A stretch of DNA of 64,000 nucleotides, taken from Ctena decussata (taxonomy: Eukaryota; Mollusca; Bivalvia; Lucinida; Lucinidae). The stretch lies in NCBI GenBank assembly GCA_963989385.1, contig OZ022500.1, positions 110,897,842 to 110,961,841 of the forward strand, given 5' to 3'. Under the pieces are notes generated by a model. That model saw nothing but the letters and a program-made list of their open reading frames with translations, was not told the origin of the DNA and did no database searches. A program made the position numbers and the translations under genes. Shown in pieces: positions 41,385-47,300 of the stretch (within the stretch, counting starts at the first letter, position 1; the number at the start of each line of letters is the position of its first letter).

Positions 41385-44300
41385 GGTGCGGGAGGGGTCA
41401 CGGGAATATGGAGGGGTAAGAGAGAGTTAGGAACACTGATAAGATATCACAGCATGATCATCAATATTCTAAAAGGTACACACGATACACGGTTATTCAA
41501 ATTCTGGAGCTGGCCAGGGTTATACAGTTATGGAGCAGAGACTCAAACAGCAGCTCAAACTACCAAAGGGAAATAATTCACTGAGTCTAAAAGCAAGAGT
41601 TATCATTCATGTATGAGACAAATTGTCATGACCTGTTCTGCATATCTGTGAAGTATCATGAAAATATTTCAAAAGGTATTCAAGCTATGGAGCGGACACC
41701 TAAAATCATCAAAGGGAAATAACTCTAAAAGTAAGAAAGCAAGACTTGTCATTCTTATTCGCGACACATCATCATGACCTGTTCTACATATCTGTGAAGT
41801 ATCATGAAAATATTCCAAAAGGTATTCAAGTTATAGAGCGGACACAAAATCAGACCTAAAACCATCAAGGGGAAATAACTCAAAAAATAAGAAAGCAGGA
41901 GTTGTCATTCTTGTTCGCGACACATCCTCATGACCTGTTCTACATATCTGTGAAGTATCATGAAAATATTCCAAAAGGTATTCAAGTTATAGAGCGGACA
42001 TGAAATCATACCTAAAATGATCAAGGGGAAATAACTCAAAAAGTAAGAAAGCAAGAGTTGTCATTCTTGTTCGTGACACACAGTCATGACCTGTTCTACA
42101 TATCTGTGAAGTATCATGAGAATATTCCAAAGGGTATTCTAGTTATAGAGCGGACACGAATCTGCCAAAAAATCACACCTAAAACTATCAAGGGGAAATA
42201 ACTCAAAAAGTAAGAAAGCAAGAGTTGTCATTCTTGTTCCCGACACATCATCATGACCTGTTCTACATTTCTGTGAAGTATCATGAAAATATTCCAAAGG
42301 GTATTCAAGTTACAGAGCGGACACGAATCTGCCAAAAAATCACCAAAGGGGAGATAATTCAAAAAGTACAATAGCAAGAGTTACCATTCTTGTACGCGAC
42401 ACATCGTCATGACCAGTTCTACATAACTGTGAAGTATCATGAAAATATTCCAAAGGGTATTCAAGATATAGAGCGGACAAGAAAGTGTTTATGGACGGAC
42501 GGACGGACGGACAGACGGACGGACGGACGCCAGGCTCATCGCTATATCCCCCGAACCTTTCGGTCGGGGGATAACGCTATATCCCCCGAACCTTTCGGTC
42601 TGGGGATAAAAATTACAAATAGGCATAACTCTGTAAAAGATGTAGATGGAGTTATGATTCTTATTCTCTGCACATCATCTGATGATGCTTTATATTTGTA
42701 CAAAGTATTCATGAAAATATCTTTGAGGGTTTTAAAGTTATAGAGCAGACATGATTTCCATACTAAAAAGAACAGAGGGGCATAATTCAATATACAATGC
42801 ACATGTACTTATGGGTCTTGCTCTCTGCTTGTGGTCTGATGATGCTTTATATTTGTACCAAGTTTCATGGAAATTTCTCAAACCGTTTCAGAGTTATGGA
42901 GTGGACATGATTTCCATACTTAAAATTACAAAGGGGCATAATTATGTAAATAATATAGGTGGAGTTATGGTTCTTGTTCTCTGAACATTGTCTGATGATG
43001 CTTTATATTTGTACGAAGTTTCAAGAAAATATCTCAAACAGTTTCAGAGTTATGGAGCGGACATGATTTCTATACTTAAAATTACAAAGGGGCATAATTT
43101 CATAAAAAAGATAGGTGGAGTTATAGAACTTTTTCTCTGCACATCCTCTGATATTGCTTTACATTTGTACCAAGTTTCTTGAAAATATCTTGAACGGTGT
43201 CAAAGTTATGGAGCAGACACAATTTCCATTCTTTAAATTACAAAGTTGCTTAATTCTGTAAAAAATGTAGATGGAATTATAGTTCTTTGTTTCTGCACAT
43301 CGTCTGATGATGCATTATATTTGTACCAAGTTTCAAGAAAATATCTCAAACCGTTTCAGGGTTATGGACCGGACACGATTTCCATACTTAAAATTACAAA
43401 GGGGCATGATTCAGTGAAAAATGTAGGTGGAGTTATGGTTCTTGATCTCTGCACATTGTCTGATGATGCTTTATATTTGTACAAAGTTTCGAGAAAATAT
43501 CCCAAACCGTTTCAGAGTTATGGAGCGGACACGAAAAGCTGACGGAGGGACAGACAGACAGACAGACAAGGTGATTACTAAAGGGCCTCCGCAGACTTTG
43601 TCTGGCGGGGCCCTAAAGAGTAGACCTCTCCTGAGAAGGGATGCAAGAAATAGTAGAGTTGCTTCCTCTGCGAGTATATCCATTCACCTTGATTCTGTTT
43701 ATGAGGTATTTGGCAGTGTCTCATTTACTACAATTTATGCTCTAAATAACACCCCCTTTCATAAAATGCAACACCCCTGGGGCATTTAATAGGATTAATG
43801 CTGTAATTCAGAGATAATTTTTCTTATTTCTCATCAAAAACATATATTGTGATCCCTTATTAGACCTGTCTTCTAATGAGGGATAACAACGTATATTTTA
43901 ATGCAAAAATAAGGAAAATTATCCTTAAATATTCTTATCCCTGTTACCCCTTCTTATCTGGGGCACTGGACAAGGGTGACAACTTTAACATAGCATTATT
44001 TATACCACCCTGTAAGAGCAAACAACAGATCATGAAAGGTAAAATAACACTTTACACTCTGCTTTCTAAAATTGTTCAATTCAATCAGAACCATTCATCT
44101 TTGTTAAGCCCAAATGAGATAGAAGTGTAACATTTTTACTTCAGTTGCATAAGCCTGTGTGTAGAATACTTATTTCCACTAGAGTTGGGAATTGGCCAAA
44201 GTTTTGTAGCTGATCATCGCTTCTGTTGAAGTAACTGATCATCGACTAATAGTCCACTATAAATTAAGTAATAACAACTGTATTCTTTCACCTTTCCAAT

Positions 44301-47300
44301 GTCTTAAAATGGTCTGTTAACTCAAAAGTCTTGTTAGCAAATCTTTAAAAGTTTTCAGGGCATACAAAAGCAATTTAGTATTACATTATATATTCATCAG
44401 TCTACAAAATTTAACTTGTGAACAAGCATGTTACTTAAAATAGTATCTGATGTTGGTCAACTATAGAAAATTCCAGTCAGTCAGTCATGACAGTAATAAT
44501 GATCAATTTTCACGATCATCAGCACATCACTAATTCCTACTACAGTCACACACAACACTGTATGGTAAATTCAACTTTAGTCAAATATGGCAATGAAACA
44601 TTAATCAGAGCTCTAGATAAGACTGCGTATTTGATGATGATTAAGGATAATTTTTCTTTTTTCTCATCGAAACCATATGTTGTGACCCCTCATCTGAACC
44701 GTATCGTCGAGACGGTTCAGATGAGGGGTCACAACATACGTTTTTATGCAAAATTAACAAAAACTATCCCTAATTATCACCAAATACGCCGTCTAATCTA
44801 GAGCTCTGATTAATATTAACAAACTTACCTTATTAATCTTAGGTTCACCATCATGTCTGAAAAATAAAAGCATGTTGAATCACTTTTAGTTTAACAGAGC
44901 TACATTTGAGTGTGCTATTTGATTTATATATGAGAAGGAAAAAGCTGTTGGGCATCATTAATTACACTCATCTTCTCATCAGATCCTCAATGTAAATTTA
45001 TGTTGAGAAATATTCTATTTCCCCATAAACATAATAGACATTGAATTAACAAGGGCTTCGCAAGCGGCGCATAATACGCCCGTTTCAATTTCCTAAAGGA
45101 GTTACAGAATGAGCAAGATTGCAAAAGGATAGACAGGCAGAAAAACAGGGGCAACCACTCTATTATAATTAACTAGAACTGTCAGCGAATCCGACTATAC
45201 CCTGCTTAATTGCTTAAATCAAATGATGTTATTTTCGTAACAAAAAGCATAAAGAGGGAGAGAAATCATTGTTACCATGTATACCAAAAATGAATGGTTG
45301 CTGTGAAATCTGTTACAAAAAATTACATTATTCAAAGTCAGGAGAGAAAGAAAATTGGAAAAATATAGGGAAGAATAAGCAGGAGAAGACTGGTTATCAA
45401 TCCCACAATACAACAAGTTATCATCAACATGCATACAAAAAGCCCTACCCTAACTTACAGATGCATAGAAATCTTTTGCAAAAAAAATGCATTATTCAAA
45501 ATAAAGAGAGAAAGAAAATCGGCAAAATATAGGGAATAAAAAGAGGAGAAGTCTGGTTCTCAATCCCACAATACAGAAGTCATCATTAACCTGCATACCA
45601 AATATGACTAATCTAGCTTGCATGGTTGTGGAGAAATCTTTGATGAAAAAGTTCATTATTCAAAGTATGGAAAGAAAGAATATTGGACAAATACAGGGAA
45701 GAATAAGCAGAAAAAGGCTGGTTCTCAATCCCACGATACAACATATCGTCATCAACCAGCATACCAAATAAGAGTACTCTAGCTTGCTTGGTTGTGGAGA
45801 AATCTTTGACTAAAAATTTTATTATTCAAAGTATGGAAAGAACGAATATTGGAAAAATACAGGGAAGAATAAGCAGAAAAAGGCTGGTTCTCAATCCAAA
45901 GATGCAACATATCGTCACCAACCTGCATACCAAATATGACTACTCTAGCTTGCATGGTTGTTCAGAAATCTTTGACGAAAAATTTCATTATTCAAAGTAG
46001 GGAAAGAAAGAAAATCGGACAAATACAGGGAAGAATAAGCAGGAGAAGGTTGTTATCGTGGGATCAACATATCGTCATCAACCTGCATAACAAATATGAC
46101 TACTCTAGCTTGCGTGGTTGTGGCGAAATCTTTGACGAAAAATTTCATTATTCAAAGTATGGAAAGAAAGAAAATCGGACAAATACAGGGAAGAATAAGC
46201 AGGAGAAGGCTGGTTCTCAATCCCACAATACAACATGTCGTCATCAACCTGTATGCCAAATATGACCAGTCTAGCTTGTATGGTTGTGAAGAAATCTTCG
46301 ATGAAAAATTTGATCAAATGGGGACGGAAGGACAGATGGAAGGATGGACAGATGGACGGACGGACAGACAGATGTAAACCAGTATACCCCCCACTTTTTC
46401 AAAGTGGGGGTATAATGACTGCAACATCATCTAAATATTTAACACATGATATACTGTTAGTATTCCAAGGTAAAGTTGGACAAGGGAGATAACCTAAATA
46501 CAAAAATTACACCATTTTTAGTTCTAGTTTTTTCCCTTGACAATATATTGTACGAGAAAACACGAAAACTAGCCTTTTAGAACTAATGAAAGGGATTAAC
46601 TCTAAAACGAAGAAAGGGAAAGCAGCCATTTTTGTACGCGACACATCGTTAGGACTTCATTCACATTGCTATGAAGTTTTATAAAGATATCCCGAACAGT
46701 TATCTAGTTATGGCGCGTACAAGACTTACGGGGAAAAAATTAATCAAAGGGGCATAACTTCAAAAGTAAGAAAGGGGGAGCAACCATTCTTGTACGCGAC
46801 ACATTCCCCCACCCTGATACATATGCCTACCACATTTCATGAAGATATCCCGAATGGTTACTGAGTTATGGCGTGTACAAGAATGTTTACGGACGGACAG
46901 ACGGACGGACGGACAGCGCCACAACATAATACGTCCGTTTTTTCAAAACAGGCGTATAAAAATGCCTGGCTATTTAAACTGACTTCAGTTAAGGTGATTC
47001 CATAATAGTTGTGTATCATACAATCAAATATGTACTAATGTTTGAGATAAATGAACTTGAACGCTACTCGAACAGGAGCAAATGTGGACAAATGCATGGA
47101 ATGATGCATAGATGGAAAACCTGTTGCCTACATGTATTTCACATCATGATAAAATAGGTGTGACAAAAAAGTAATGTATTGGTTATTTTGAAAAGGCAAA
47201 ATTAAAGGTAAATCTGAGCAGAAAAAGCTTCTTACACAAGGAGATCCCAGTGAGGTTTAATCCTCTCTTTCCTATCTTCTCTCTTCCTCATTTCTTCAAA

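Noticed and set aside
42390..43789. Series of plus-strand frames repeating SDDALYLYQVS
   Set aside because: Translation of the ~155-bp core repeats of a mobile element; no start context or conserved domain.
45269..46492. Lys-rich plus-strand frames
   Set aside because: Core units of the tandem-repeat element at 45174-46414.
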